Of a stretch of 30,728 bases of DNA, positions 1-10,161 are shown piece by piece. The notes beneath the pieces were generated by a model. It did not search any database and was not told where the DNA came from. It was given only the letters and a program-made list of their open reading frames with translations. The stretch lies in NCBI GenBank assembly GCA_016716765.1, contig JADJVA010000007.1, forward strand, positions 1 to 30,728, read 5' to 3'. The translations under genes and the position numbers were made by a program. This DNA is from Bdellovibrionales bacterium. GTDB lineage: Bacteria > Bdellovibrionota > Bdellovibrionia > Bdellovibrionales > UBA1609. How positions within the stretch are numbered: the first letter of the stretch is position 1; every line of letters starts with the position of its first letter.

Positions 1-2878
1 CACTTATTCTGGAGATTCGGGCACTCAATTTTTGAATAAGCAGGGCTATGATGAATCCATGGTTCATGCGATTCACGGTGCGGGAGTCGAAACGATCAAG
101 GTTCGCGGAGGAATGGCCCTTCTCGGTGCGACTCGGATTTTTGGTCTTTATCGGTTTGCAAATATGTTGGCTCTTCTGGACGCAAAATTCGTGGTGTGGG
201 TCCAGATAAGGCGGTGGGCGCCAGAGGCTGGGACAGTTACAGTTGGCACACGGATCTCCCCCTGGGCACCATGGTGACGGGAGCTCAAACAAATGACTTG
301 ATCTCTCTGCGACAGAACATGAAGCTCATCTTGGTCTGGGGAATGAATTGGATTACAACTAAAATGCCCGATTCCCATTGGTTAACGGAGAAGCTCGTCT
401 GAAGGGAACCAAAGTGGTCACTGTAACGGTCGAATACAGTGCAACTGCAACCAAGGCAGATGAGGCCGTCATTATCAGGCCAGGAAGTGATCCAGCCTTC
501 GCTTTGGGACTTGCTCAGGTCATTATCGCTAAAAACTTATACGATCCAGATTTCGTCCGTGGGAGCACGGATTTGCCTTTTCTCGTGCGTATGGATAATC
601 TTCAACCACTGCGCCTGAAGAAGTCCTGCCAGGATACAAAGCGCCTGAATTAAAGTCGCTCAGATTTTTGAAACTCGGAGAAAAGGCTCCAGGTGGATTG
701 TTGCAAAAAGAGCAGATGGCTCCGGAAGCCATGCGCGATGATTTCCACCCTCATGTGGTTTTTGATAAAAAGAAAAGGAATTTCACGCAATCACGCGGGA
801 TGAGTTTGGAAAGAACTTTTTGGAACTGGGTCTCGATCCCGACCTGACTTACCAGAACATGGTGACTCTTGCAGATGGAAAAAAAATTAAAGTCAGAACT
901 GTATTTGGAATGACAGTTGAGTATCTCAACAAAAATTTTACTCCTGAAAAGACTTCGATCGTAACAGGAGCGCCAGCCAAGGCTATTGTCTCGCTTGCAA
1001 CGGATATCGCCAAGAATAAAGAAACGACACTCTTTGCTTGTGGCATGGGACCAAATCAATTTTTTAACGCTGATTTAAAGGATAGGGCGATTTTTCTGGT
1101 AGCTGCTTTGACTCGCAATGTTGGCTTTCCCGGAGGAAATGTTGGCAGTTATGCGGGTAACTATCGAGTTGCTCTCATTGGCGGGGAACCTCTCTATGTT
1201 CTAGAGGATCCCTTTAATCCTCAGTTGAAAGCGGGCGAAAAGGTTCCTCTAAAGAAGACATTTCATTATGAGTCTCTTCATTACTTCAACTACGGGGATC
1301 GGCCCCTAAGAAAAGGCAATAAGCTTTTCACAGGGGAGGGACACACTCCTGCTCCAACGAAGGCGATGTGGCTGAACAATTCCAATTCAGTGATTGGAAA
1401 TATTAAGTGGCATTTCGATGTTGTGAACAACACACATTGCCTAAAGTTGAATTCCATTTTGTTATGCAGATTGGTGGTGGACGGGGTCTTGTGAATATGC
1501 AGATCTTGTGTTCGCCTGCGATAGTTGGGCGGAGTTCAAGCAACCAGATTTGACGGCATCTTGCACCAATCCCTTCGTGCAGGTATTTCCCACGAACGCC
1601 GCTCCCACGCATTTTGACACTGAGAACGATGTCAACATTATTGCCAATGTTTCTAAGGCTCTCGGCAAGTTGGTCGGTGAGCCTCGCACATGGAGCAAAT
1701 GTAAAATTTGTCCTTGAAGGTAAAGTTGAAGAATATTTGCAGCGAATTGTGGATGGCTCCTTTACTTTGAATGGATATAAATTTAAGGATCTTGAGGCCA
1801 AAGGCAAAGGAAGGGTTCAGCCTGATGAACAATCGAACCTATCCTCGGATTTCTTCCTACGAGCAAGCAAAGTCTGAGGTACCGTGGCATTACCAAGTCT
1901 GGTCATCTGGAGTTTTATCGACCAGAGCCAGAGTTCTTGAGCATGGAGAAAATATTGTCGTTTACCGGAGAGCCGATCCGATTCTACCACTATAGGCCAA
2001 ACGTCATTGTTGGACAGCGGCACGAAGGCATTCGGCCAAAGGGTCCAGAGCAGTATGGTTTAAAGCGCAGTGATCTCTCTGTTGAAAGTCGACAAGTCAG
2101 AAACGTGCAAATGACAGGGGGCAGTTAGTAAAATCAAAGCATCGCTTAAAATTAAAATGTACACTCACGTATATCACACGCCCAAATATCGTCATGGTGC
2201 GCACCACAGCTGTCGATACCGATTTTACTTCAGTTTGGTTTGGACCATTCGGAGATGTCTATCGTCGCGACAAACGGATGCCATCGGTCGTGGAGGGCTA
2301 GATATCAATCCCCGCGATGCAAGAAAATTGGGAATTGACGATGGTGACTACGTCTACATCGATGCTGATCCAGAAGATCGTCCTTTCCGGGGGGCAAAGA
2401 AGGGAACTGAGGAGTATAAGGTTGCACGACTGATGCTGCGTGCTCGCTATTATCCCGGCACTCCTCCAGGAGTGGCTCGCACTTGGCACAACATGTATGG
2501 TGCGACTTACTCGACGGTGAAAGCCCATGAAAGCCGCAAAGATGGTCTCGCAAAAAGCGAAGAGACCAATTACCAGTCTATGTATCGCTATGGAAGCCAC
2601 CAGAGTGCAACGCGGGCTTGGCTGAGACCCACATTGATGACTGATACTCTTGTGCACAAAGGAATGTTTGGACAGCAGATTGAAAGGGATTTGCCTCGGA
2701 CATTCATTGCCCTGTTGGAGCGCCTCGCGAGTCCTTTGTAAAGATCACTAAGGCGGAGAGTGGAGGCATGGACGGAAAAGGCAAGTGGCGTCCCGTCGCA
2801 CTGGGTTTTCGGCCGACTTACGAAAATAAGGCGATGACAGAGTATGTCAAAGGAAAATTTCTTAAGAAAAAATCATAA
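1..2878 (+). CDS. Type II DMSO-reductase-family molybdoenzyme, catalytic alpha subunit (NxrA/NarG/SerA-like), 5' truncated, frame-interrupted
   Basis: This is the molybdenum bis-MGD catalytic subunit of a periplasmic oxidoreductase. The N-terminus (signal and first Fe-S cluster) lies outside the window. Joining frames recovers a continuous family sequence: YSWHTDLP (Asp codon 253-255, the expected Mo-ligand Asp of the NarG-type clade), WGMNWITTKMPDSHWL, EYSATATKADE, then far downstream TDFTSVWFGPFGDVYRRDKR and DINPRDARKLGIDDGDYV. It ends at TAA 2876-2878. At least a dozen frame changes are needed (near 190, 392, 605, 780, 1440, 1490, 1695, 1805, 1895, 1970, 2110-2300, 2690), denser than anywhere else here. 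The substrate cannot be read from sequence: nitrite/nitrate, selenate, chlorate, dimethyl sulfide and ethylbenzene enzymes all share this fold. The family is confident; the specificity is not. Confidence 0.88.
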
Positions 2879-2897
2879 GTAAGAGTGGGAGATAATC

Positions 2898-4028
2898 ATG
2901 GCAAAGGTGAAGAACTGGCAAATTAATCGAGAAATGGAATATCCTTACGAGGAACACCATCCAAAGCGGCAGTGGTCCATCGTTTTTGACCTGAACAAAT
3001 GCATTGCCTGTCAGACATGTTCCCTCGCTTGCAAGACAACTTGGACCAGCGGTAAGGGACAAGAATATATGTTTTGGAACAATGTGGAGACAAAACCTTA
3101 TGGGTCGTATCCACTGGCATGGGACTTTCGGGTTTTAGAGCAGCTAGGGCAACAGGAATGGAAAAAGAAAGAGCCTTATTACGGAAAGACAATTTTTGAG
3201 GCTGCACAGCCTGAAGAAATCGCCGCTCATTTTGAACCAAAAGATGAGGATTGGATGTATCCGAATATGGGCGAAGATGATTGCGCTGGAACAGTTGTCG
3301 GCGGGGATCATATTTCAATGCCTCATAATAAATGGTTCTTTTATCTTCCCCGGACCTGTGCTCATTGTACCTATCCGGCCTGTTTGGCGGCTTGTCCCAG
3401 AAAGGCGATTTACAAGAGGGAAGAAGATGGCATTGTGCTCATTGATCAGTCCAGATGCAAAGGCTATGGCGAATGCGTTAGGGCCTGTCCCTACAAGAAA
3501 TCAATGTACAACACCTATACGCGGGTCAGTGAGAAGTGCGTTGGTTGTTACCCTGCTGTTGAGCAAGGTTATCAACCGATGTGTGTGCAAAATTGCATTG
3601 GCAAAATTAGGATCATGGGTTTTATAAATCCTCCTTGGAAAGCCTGAAACGATAATCCCGTCGATTATTTAGTTCATAAGAAGGGTATCGCTTTGCCGTA
3701 CTACCCTCAGTTGGGACTTGAAACAAATATTTATTATATTCCGCCCATTCATGCCGATCGAAACTATTTAACTCAAATGTTTGGACCAAATGTAGAAACG
3801 GCAATTAACAACTATCAGTCCTTGAGAGATGATCCTGTTGCTCAGGGGCTTTTGGTGCTCATGGGTAGCAGTGATCGCATTCTTCATCGCTTTGATGTCG
3901 TAAAAGGCTGGGCGACGGGCTACGACGAGAAAGGCGATAAAATTGTGAGCGTTCCAGTTAATGAAGCTTTGATTGAACGTCCGGCGTTTGATGAAGCGAG
4001 GGGATTAATTCGAGGAAATACTCCTTAG
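2898..4028 (+). CDS. Iron-sulfur beta subunit of the type II molybdoenzyme (NxrB/NarH-like), one in-frame TGA
   Basis: The beta subunit passes electrons from the Mo centre to the haem subunit through several Fe-S clusters. The N-terminal stretch KVKNWQINREMEYPYEE and WNNVETKPYG strongly resemble Nitrospira-type NxrB as I remember it. Cys motifs visible are CIACQTCSLAC, CAHCTYPACLAACP, CKGYGECVRACP and CVGCYP plus CVQNC. The first motif has all four Cys. The start is the ATG at 2898, with a purine-rich RBS (GTGGGAGA) upstream. An in-frame TGA at 3645-3647 follows PPWKA, but the same frame resumes at once with NDNPVDYLVHKKGIALPYYP, which is conserved, and runs to the stop at 4026-4028. Relatives tend to have Arg near this point, so CGA to TGA error is the simplest reading. 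No signal peptide is seen, consistent with hitch-hiking export with alpha. Full length would be 376 residues. Confidence 0.9.
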
Positions 4029-4051
4029 GTCGAAGACGAAAGGTGAGTGGA

Positions 4052-4901
4052 ATGAAAAATACTATGGTGAGAACAATTGCGTTTGCTATGTGTTGTGGTT
4101 TCTTTGTTGGATCTTCCGGAGCCGATATTTTGGCAAAAAATGTGAAGGCAGATCTGTCAAAAATATCTCAGGCTGATTCTCTCTGGAAGGATGCAAAACA
4201 AGAAGAAGTGTCCTTGATGGCTCAGCCCATGGTTGCCCCGAGACCAAAGACGACATCGACTCCAGCGCTGAGGGTTCAGGCAGTTCATGAGGAAAATGGA
4301 TTTCTTTTCGCTTGCGTTGGGCAGACAAGCAGCGACGAAGGCGGAAAGACAATGGAGTTTTCTGATGCTCTCGCCATTCAGTTTCCCGGCAATGAGGGGC
4401 CCCACCGCCGATTTTATGGGAACCAAAGATAGTCCGGTTCATATTTTTCATTGGCGTGCTCAGTATCAGTATGATCAAGAGCATGGGAAAAAGGAGATGA
4501 AGGACATTTATCCGAACATGAGTATCGATATCTATCCGATGGAGTTTGCAGACATGGGGTCTCTCAAAGGCGTTACCGAGGCAAAGAGAGAACAGTTTTC
4601 ATACGGCCGAGCCGCTGGAAATCCTCAGTCTTACAGAAAAAATTCGGTCGACGAGATCTTTGCAGAAGGGTTTAGCACGAGCGCCGTGATCGAAAGTCCG
4701 CATTCTTATGGGAAGGGTGAGTGGAAAAATGGAGAATGGACTTTGATACTCGGAAGACAAATGACAACTGAGATTGGCTCGAAACTAAGTGCTGGAAACG
4801 ACAGCAACGTGGCATTTGCCATTTGGGAGGGCGGTCATGGTGAAGTCGGATCGAGAAAGTCTGTTACGATGTCTTGGACCCCTCTAAAAATCGAGAAGTA
4901 A
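4052..4901 (+). CDS. Haem-b gamma subunit of the type II molybdoenzyme (EbdC/SerC/NxrC-like)
   Basis: This is a periplasmic cytochrome-b-type subunit that takes electrons from the beta subunit. The N-terminus MKNTMVRTIAFAMCCGFFVG is a typical Sec signal peptide. The key motif is FMGTKDSPVHIFHWRA: in EbdC a Met and a Lys bind the haem, and the Met codon at 4416-4418 is the likely ligand. The C-terminal half (GEWKNGEWTLILGRQM; VAFAIWEGGHGEVGSRKSV) fits the EbdC-type haem-binding domain. A frameshift lies at 4395-4410 in a GGGGCCCC run; both sides are in-family. The GTG at 4043 is in frame, but the ATG at 4052 is preferred because AGGTGAG sits just ahead of it. Gene order A-B-C-D matches ethylbenzene dehydrogenase operons rather than the A-B-D-C order of ser, clr and ddh. 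Confidence 0.82.
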
Positions 4902-4904
4902 AAA

Positions 4905-5597
4905 ATGAACATGAATGATAGTACTTTTAGAATATCTGAATTTGTGCTCGCCTCTTTATTGACCTCCTATCCAGACGACGGCTTTGCGGAAGATGTGAAG
5001 CTTGTTTTGGATCAAGAGCCTGACATTGTAACAACTGTGTTGCGACAGCGAATGGTTGATATTTTGCGGAGTGAGGAGATGGATGATCTTCGCTCGGAGT
5101 ATTTGGCGCTTTTTGATAGTGGTCGAGGCATTGCACCTCTTTATGAGACCGAGTATGGGAGACAGCGAGCTCTTTTTAAGGCCAATGAGTTGGCGGCCAT
5201 ATCTGGCTTTTACCATGCTTTTGGATTTGAGTTGGGCGGAGAAGACAGTCTGAGAGAAATGGCTGATCATATTTCTGTAGAACTAGAGTTCTACGCGCTC
5301 CTACTCATGAAGCAAAGTAGTCTTGAGGATATTGGCGACAAGGAAGGAGTCGAAATTGTCTCTTCGGCTCGCAAGAAGTTTTTGCGTGATCATGTGGGCA
5401 GGTTTGTTCCCTCGATTTTGGAACGACCGGGCGTTAGCGAGAGCGAGACATACGGAGATATTCTTCGATTCTGTGATCAATTGCTACGAACCGAATGCTC
5501 GGAGCTTGGAGTTTCCCCAGATAAGGCGAATTGGATTGAAGGGGAGCAGGGCGACGCCGAAGTCACTTGCGGAGTTGAAGCGGGCTGTGCTAAGTAG
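4905..5597 (+). CDS. TorD/NarJ-type maturation chaperone (delta subunit)
   Basis: This cytoplasmic chaperone should bind the apo catalytic subunit, hold it for Mo-cofactor insertion and delay export until folding is complete. It is not expected in the mature enzyme. The 230-residue ORF is unbroken. It is all-helical in character, with the family landmarks PLYETEYG (about residue 79), ADHISVELEFYALLLMKQ and LRDHVGRFVPSI. It begins three bases after the gamma stop, so translation is probably coupled. A second ATG at 4911 is an equally possible start. The Cys-containing tail (VTCGVEAGCAK) is unusual for TorD proteins and its role is unknown. Position as the last structural gene, just before the cofactor genes, fits a dedicated chaperone such as EbdD or SerD. 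Confidence 0.85.
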   Translation: MNMNDSTFRISEFVLASLLTSYPDDGFAEDVKLVLDQEPDIVTTVLRQRMVDILRSEEMDDLRSEYLALFDSGRGIAPLYETEYGRQRALFKANELAAISGFYHAFGFELGGEDSLREMADHISVELEFYALLLMKQSSLEDIGDKEGVEIVSSARKKFLRDHVGRFVPSILERPGVSESETYGDILRFCDQLLRTECSELGVSPDKANWIEGEQGDAEVTCGVEAGCAK

Positions 5598-5651
5598 ACC
5601 AAAATAGAATAACGAGTTCTCGAATTCTTTCACCTAAATCGATCTTTTGGC

Positions 5652-5720
5652 AGGGTGGCTGAATCGTCCGAAGTAACAGAATCGGACTGGGGTCTGGAGC
5701 GGAAACCCTTAGGCCTCCCT
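5652..5720 (+). promoter_or_regulatory. Structured RNA leader upstream of moaA (candidate cofactor-sensing element)
   Basis: The 139-base gap between the chaperone stop and moaA can fold by hand into a three-way junction. P1 pairs 5652-5660 with 5712-5720 (one T-T mismatch and one G-T pair). P2 pairs GTCCGA 5666-5671 with TCGGAC 5682-5687, perfect over 6 bp. P3 pairs GGGGT 5689-5693 with ACCCT 5705-5709. P1 closes about 15 bases before the proposed moaA start, so folding could affect ribosome access. Moco-sensing RNAs are known upstream of moaA in several proteobacteria, but I cannot confirm that this one matches that consensus. Confidence 0.4.
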
Positions 5721-5736
5721 TGTTTGGAAAGGGGAT

Positions 5737-6727
5737 ATGGAAAGTTACGTGTAACGGATTCATTTTCTAGACAGTTTCGGTATTTGCGACTTTCGGTCAC
5801 CGATGTGGTGTAATTTCGCTGCACATATTGTTTGCCTGATGGATATCAGAAGACCCATGAGACTCGCGAAAGTGAGATGACAGTCAAAGAGATTCGAAAG
5901 CTCTGTGAGGGTTTTGATCTCTTGGGTTTTGAAAAAATCCGCCTGACGGGTGGCGAACCAACTCTTCGAAAAGACCTTATCGACATTGTCTCTGCTGTTT
6001 CGGATCTGTCCAATTTAAAAATTTTGGCTCTCTCCACAAACGGTCACAATCTTGACAAGCTGGCTCGACCACTTCGTGAGGCTGGGGTGAATGCGCTGAA
6101 TGTGAGCCTGGATAGTTTGGATCCTGTTCGCTTCAAAGCGGTGACGGGCAGTGGGCGTTTTGATTCGGTGATGAGGGGAATCGAGTCAGCTCTTGAGAGC
6201 GGATATGATTCAGTCAAGGTTAACGCGGTATTGCTTCGCGGAATTACTGAATTGGATATTTCGGGCTTTATTGAATGGGTCAGACGAGACCTATTTCTGT
6301 TCGATTCATTGAACTGATGCGCACAGGTCGAAACCTTGAATTGTTTGAAAAAAGGCATTTCAGCGGATCGGAGCTGCAGTTGATTTTAGGCCAAAATGGC
6401 TGGACGGCCGTCGAGCGCAGGAGTTTAGCGGGACCTGCTGTTGAATTTTGTCATCCGGATTATCTGGGTCGTATTGGCTTGATTGCCCCATATTCTAAGG
6501 ATTTTTGCAATACCTGTAATCGATTGCGGGTCTCCTCCCCGTGGGGTTTGCGATTATGTCTTTTTGGCGAAGGTGATTATTCACTTCTGCACTATTTGGA
6601 TCAAGACGGCTCTGCAGAGCTTGTGGCAGAGGAAGTGAGGTCTCAGATTCAAATGAAACCTTCTTCTCATTTCTTAAAGCAGGGAAAATATGGAAATACA
6701 TGGAACCTCTCCTCAATTGGTGGCTAA
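5737..6727 (+). CDS. moaA: GTP 3',8-cyclase MoaA (radical SAM), frame-interrupted
   Basis: MoaA uses a radical-SAM [4Fe-4S] cluster to convert GTP to 3',8-cyclo-GTP, the first committed step of molybdopterin synthesis. The N-terminal text FRYLRLSVTDV is followed, after two nearby indels at about 5802-5815, by CNFRCTYC, the SAM-cluster motif. Next come GGEPTLRKD and LSTNG, then STALLED-free family text to the C-terminal cluster FCNTCNRLRV plus a later Cys, and the expected terminal Gly-Gly (SSIGG). Another frameshift lies near 6280-6290 (FIEWVRR into PISVRFIELM). The start is uncertain: ATG 5737 needs one missing base near 5750, while TTG 5724 would be directly in frame. Expected length is about 330 residues. 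Confidence 0.88.
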
Positions 6728-7756
6728 TTTTAAAATGATTGATGTGGGACAAAAAATGGATACTCGCCGGCGTGCGCTGGCTAGCGGTCATTTTTTCGCA
6801 CGCAAAGAGACTATTCGTCAAATTGTTGAAAAAAAAATACCAAAAGGAGATGCCATCGCCTTGGCTGAGGTCGCGGGCATTCAGGCTGCGAAAAATACGG
6901 CCTCTCTGTTGCCACTTTGTCATCCTCTGCCACTTCATTCTGTTCGGGTTTGGACTGAGCTGAAGGAAGACTCGATCATTGTTTTTTGTGAGGCCATTAC
7001 CACGGGAAAACGGGTGGAAATGGAAGCGCTCACGGGGGTGAGTACGGCTCTTCTTTGTATATATGATTTAACAAAGGTCATTGATCCTGTCCTTCGTATT
7101 GGAAATATTCAACTGGAGTTGAAGGAAGGAGGAAAATCGGGATTTTGGGAAAATCCTCATCGCAGTCAGTCTCGAGACATACCTGAGGTTGCCTCGTTGG
7201 CCGCAATCGTCCCTGCCACTTCACTCTGCTCTCACTCTCAAGATTTTAGGAAAATGCGTGTGTTTACTGACAGTCAGTGATCGCTGTTCACGGGGAGGGC
7301 GAGGACAAGTCTGGTCCAGTGATGCAGGATTGGTTTGGCGCGAAGGGAGCAGAAATCCTGGCTCGCTCGATCGTTCCAGATGAGGTCGGTGAGATAGAAA
7401 TGACCATTGAGAATTGGATGAAAAATGAACGTCCTCATTTGATTATCAGTAGTGGAGGAACGGGACTCGCGCCGAGAGATGTGACTCCAGATGCTTTACT
7501 TCGATTGAAAGATCGCTTTCGGGGCAGAGAAATTTCTGGAGTTGGAGAATTATTGCGCTCATCGGGTTCTTTGAAAACAGCCATGTCTTGGTTGAGCCGG
7601 TCTCTGGGATTGCAAATTCTTGACTCAATTATCATCGCTCTCCCAGGGAGTCCAAAGGCTGTTCGAGAGGGATTGGATGCTCTCGCTCCACTTTTGGCGC
7701 ATATGATTCACATTCAGAAGGGTGGAGATCATGTTCGAGAGAACCGAACAGTTTAG
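6690..7756 (+). CDS. Probable MoaC-MogA/MoaB fusion (cPMP synthase plus molybdopterin adenylyltransferase domain)
   Basis: The N-terminal part is MoaC, which completes cPMP formation: MIDVGQKMDTRRRALASG, NTASLLPLCHPLPLHSV, VEMEALTGVSTALLCIYDL and GGKSGFW. The MoaC frame then continues without a stop through about 40 linker residues into KMRV. After one missing base near 7262 it reads LLTVSDRCSRG, and after another near 7295 GEDKSGPVMQDWFG, ISSGGTGLAPRDVTPDAL and ALPGSPKAVREGLDAL. These are the MogA/MoaB fold that adenylates molybdopterin. Bifunctional MoaC/MoaB proteins of about 300 residues are known elsewhere. The alternative is two genes, with mogA starting at ATG 7254. The first ATG (6690) overlaps moaA; the ATG at 6735 (MIDVGQ) is an equally good start. 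Confidence 0.72.
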
Positions 7757-8887
7757 TTTTCGAAATTTAGTGACTCGTAATATTTTTGGTTCCTTTCGGA
7801 TTCGGCCGTCCTCTTTCCCTTTGCTTGTGCTCTTTGGGGGCGAAAGGAACTCTGTCTCCCGTCATGCTTTTTTGAGTGCGGGCTTGACCCATATTTTTTG
7901 CGGGATATTTTTTTCGGATTCCAATGCCAGTTCAACCCCTCAAATCCATCACGATTGCGGCACTCGCAGTGGGTGCCACTGGCTCAGAGATAAGGGTGAG
8001 TGCTGCCTCCTTGGGCCTCATTTGTCTTTTGCTTAACCTGTGTCGGTTTGATTCCCTTATGGAGCGGATACCCATTCGGATCATTCATCAGGTTCAGCTG
8101 GGACTTGGTGTCCTGCTCCTGCTCCAGGGCTGGCGAACCTTGGGATCTGGAACTGAGTCTGTTGTGGTTTTTGCAATTGTTCTGAGTGCACTTTTTTTGT
8201 TGTTACCCGAATGGAGGGACTTCCTTAATGGGTCTTTTGCTGTGGCAGGCATGGTCTATGTGGGGGCACACAGCTTTATGCAGGGAAATCCCTTGAGAGA
8301 GAGTTTGCAAAAATACGGAAGAGCTGCGTCCCTTGATTGTTTTAGGATTGGTTCTTCCGCAGCTTGCCTTGACGTTCATGAACTCTGTTCTTGGCACCCA
8401 GGCAGCTGCAAAAGTTTATTTTCCTGAGAGTTCAAGCCGAGTGACCGTGCGTTCACTGCTTGGTTTTATTGGACTAGGAAATATTCTTGTCGCGGCAGTT
8501 GGGGGACTTCCTTTTTGTCACGGAAGCGGAGGATTGACGGCGCACGTGAAGGGAGGCTCGTCCAAGTGGTGGTCTAACTTAATCATTGGTGGTTTTTTGC
8601 TTCTGCTTGCGGCTCAATCTTGGTTCTTAGGATCTGCGAACCTTGAGGTCCCGGTAATTTTGGTGGGGTCTTTGTTGTTTGCCACTGGGGTTCATAATTT
8701 TTCACTGGTTCGTGAAACGGCATTGGTCAATTCAGGTCGTTTGCGTCTTGGCTTTGCCTTTTTTTTAGCTTTCATCAAACAAAATTTATTATGGGTCCTG
8801 GTGGGTGCTCTATTTTTGGAAGCAATAGAGTTTATTTTAGGATTTTTCGGAAAGAGGTCGCCTCCTCCACAGAACTGGAAAGAATGA
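7731..8887 (+). CDS. MOT1-family molybdate transporter, frame-interrupted
   Basis: This membrane protein most likely imports molybdate for the cofactor genes around it. Family marks are PMPVQPLKSITIAALAVG in the first half and GNILVAAVGGLPFCHGSGGL in the second; the CHGxGGL signature is typical of MOT1, the molybdate branch related to sulfate permeases. An early GSFGD motif is recovered if two small opposing frameshifts near 7799 and 7815 are allowed. Further breaks lie in a T-run near 7909 and near 8335. Many hydrophobic segments run to the end, about 385 residues overall. The start is ATG 7731, with GGTGGAG ahead of it inside the mogA end. Its stop overlaps the moeA start in an ATGA. No modABC-type transporter is seen in the window. 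Confidence 0.82.
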
Positions 8888-10161
8888 TATCTTACAATGA
8901 AGCCGTAGCTGTTTTAAAGGAAATTGCACTTCAATCTCCCGTCAAGGAGGAAGAGTGCTCGCTTCGATTGGCCACAGGGAGGGTTTTGAGCCGGGAGGTA
9001 GTGGGATTTGAAGATGTCCCACATTTTGATAATTCTGCAATGGATTGGTTTTGTCCCTGAGTCTCAAGGGGAGACTCAAGATGCTTCGGAGAGCAATCTC
9101 TTTCGCGTTCCCGTATCAACTTTTTTAGCGGCAGGAGATGTCTTCGAACTCAATTCTCAAATTGATCAATTGGCATCCATTGAAATCATGACGGGGGCGC
9201 CTTTGCCAAAAGGGAAATTTGATAGTGTGGTGAGAATTGAGGACGTTGAGGTTCTTCTCAGAAACGGCGAGAAAGAAATAGTTCTTCATAGGCCGCTCCG
9301 CCATTTGGAAAATGTACGATTGCAGGGGAGTGATTTTCGTGCGGGCGATAGGATCGCTCAAAAGGGAGAATTCATCGGGGCCCAGCATCTCATGGCTTTT
9401 CGAGTCTGGGCATAGATAAAGTTTGGACGAGAAAGCCCTCAAGGTGGCAGTTCTAGCGACGGGCAAGGAATTGATAGAGATTGGCCGAGAGCGCACAAAT
9501 TCTGCTCAAATATGGAATTCATCCGGCCCTCTGCTAATGGCGGCATTGAAGGAATTGGGTTGTGAAGGAGTGGACCTGGGAATTGTGGCCGATGATGAGC
9601 CCGAAACATTTAAGTCCCTTCTGAGGCAGGGCTTGCAAGAGGGCGTAGATTTGTTTCTCAGCACGGGAGCCGTTTCAAAGGGTAAACACGATTTTGTCGT
9701 CGAAGCGCTCAAGGAAGTGGGTGCAGTGGTTCATTTTCATAAAGCTGCGATTCGACCTGGAAAGCCGATTTGCTTTGCTGAATTTCCAGACGAGAAGGCT
9801 GCATTCTTTGGATTGCCCGGAAACCCAGTCTCTACAGTTGTGGGTTTTCGTTTTTTTGTTGAACCTTATCTTCGTGCTCGTCTTGGATTGGGGATGGAGA
9901 GAGGAGTGGGAGCAGGCTTAGATAAGGATGCAAAAAAACCGGAAGGATTGCGATGTTTTTACAAGGGGAGAGCTTACCTTACTTCTGATAACGAAATTCA
10001 GGTAGAGAGATTCTGGAGGGACAAGCCTCTTACGTCGTGAGCAGTCTCCTTTCAGCTAACTGCTGGGTGGTGCTTCCTGAGGAAGGGTCTTCACTTTTGG
10101 CTGGGTCTCGAGTACAAATTTTCCGCTGGATTATTCATTTCGAAAGGGAATTTTGTCATGA
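8884..10161 (+). CDS. moeA: Molybdopterin molybdenumtransferase MoeA, frame-interrupted
   Basis: MoeA inserts molybdate into adenylated molybdopterin. The ATG at 8884 lies in an ATGA overlap with the transporter stop. The N-terminus MISYNEAVAVLKEIALQS and DVPHFDNSAMDW is classical MoeA, followed by IEIMTGAPLPKGKFDSVVRI. The central MoCF domain shows KVAVLATGKELIEIG, NSAQIWNSSGPLL, VDLFLSTGAVSKGKHDFV and FFGLPGNPVSTVVGF. The C-terminal domain is recovered by shifting frame near 10010 (GQASYVVSSLLSANCWVVLP) and again near 10118, ending TGA 10159-10161 in overlap with moaD. Other breaks are near 9045 and 9410. Note TGAVSKGKHD where many MoeA proteins have GGVSVGDYD; TGG-type variants of this loop are common enough that I do not read function loss from it. 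Confidence 0.87.

Noticed and set aside
5640..5740. A tRNA-like or tRNA-Sec-like gene in the moaA leader
   Set aside because: The region forms stems but lacks a T-arm consensus (GTTCGA-like loop), a proper anticodon arm and a CCA-adjacent acceptor. An in-frame TGA in beta made selenocysteine tempting, but no supporting element was found.
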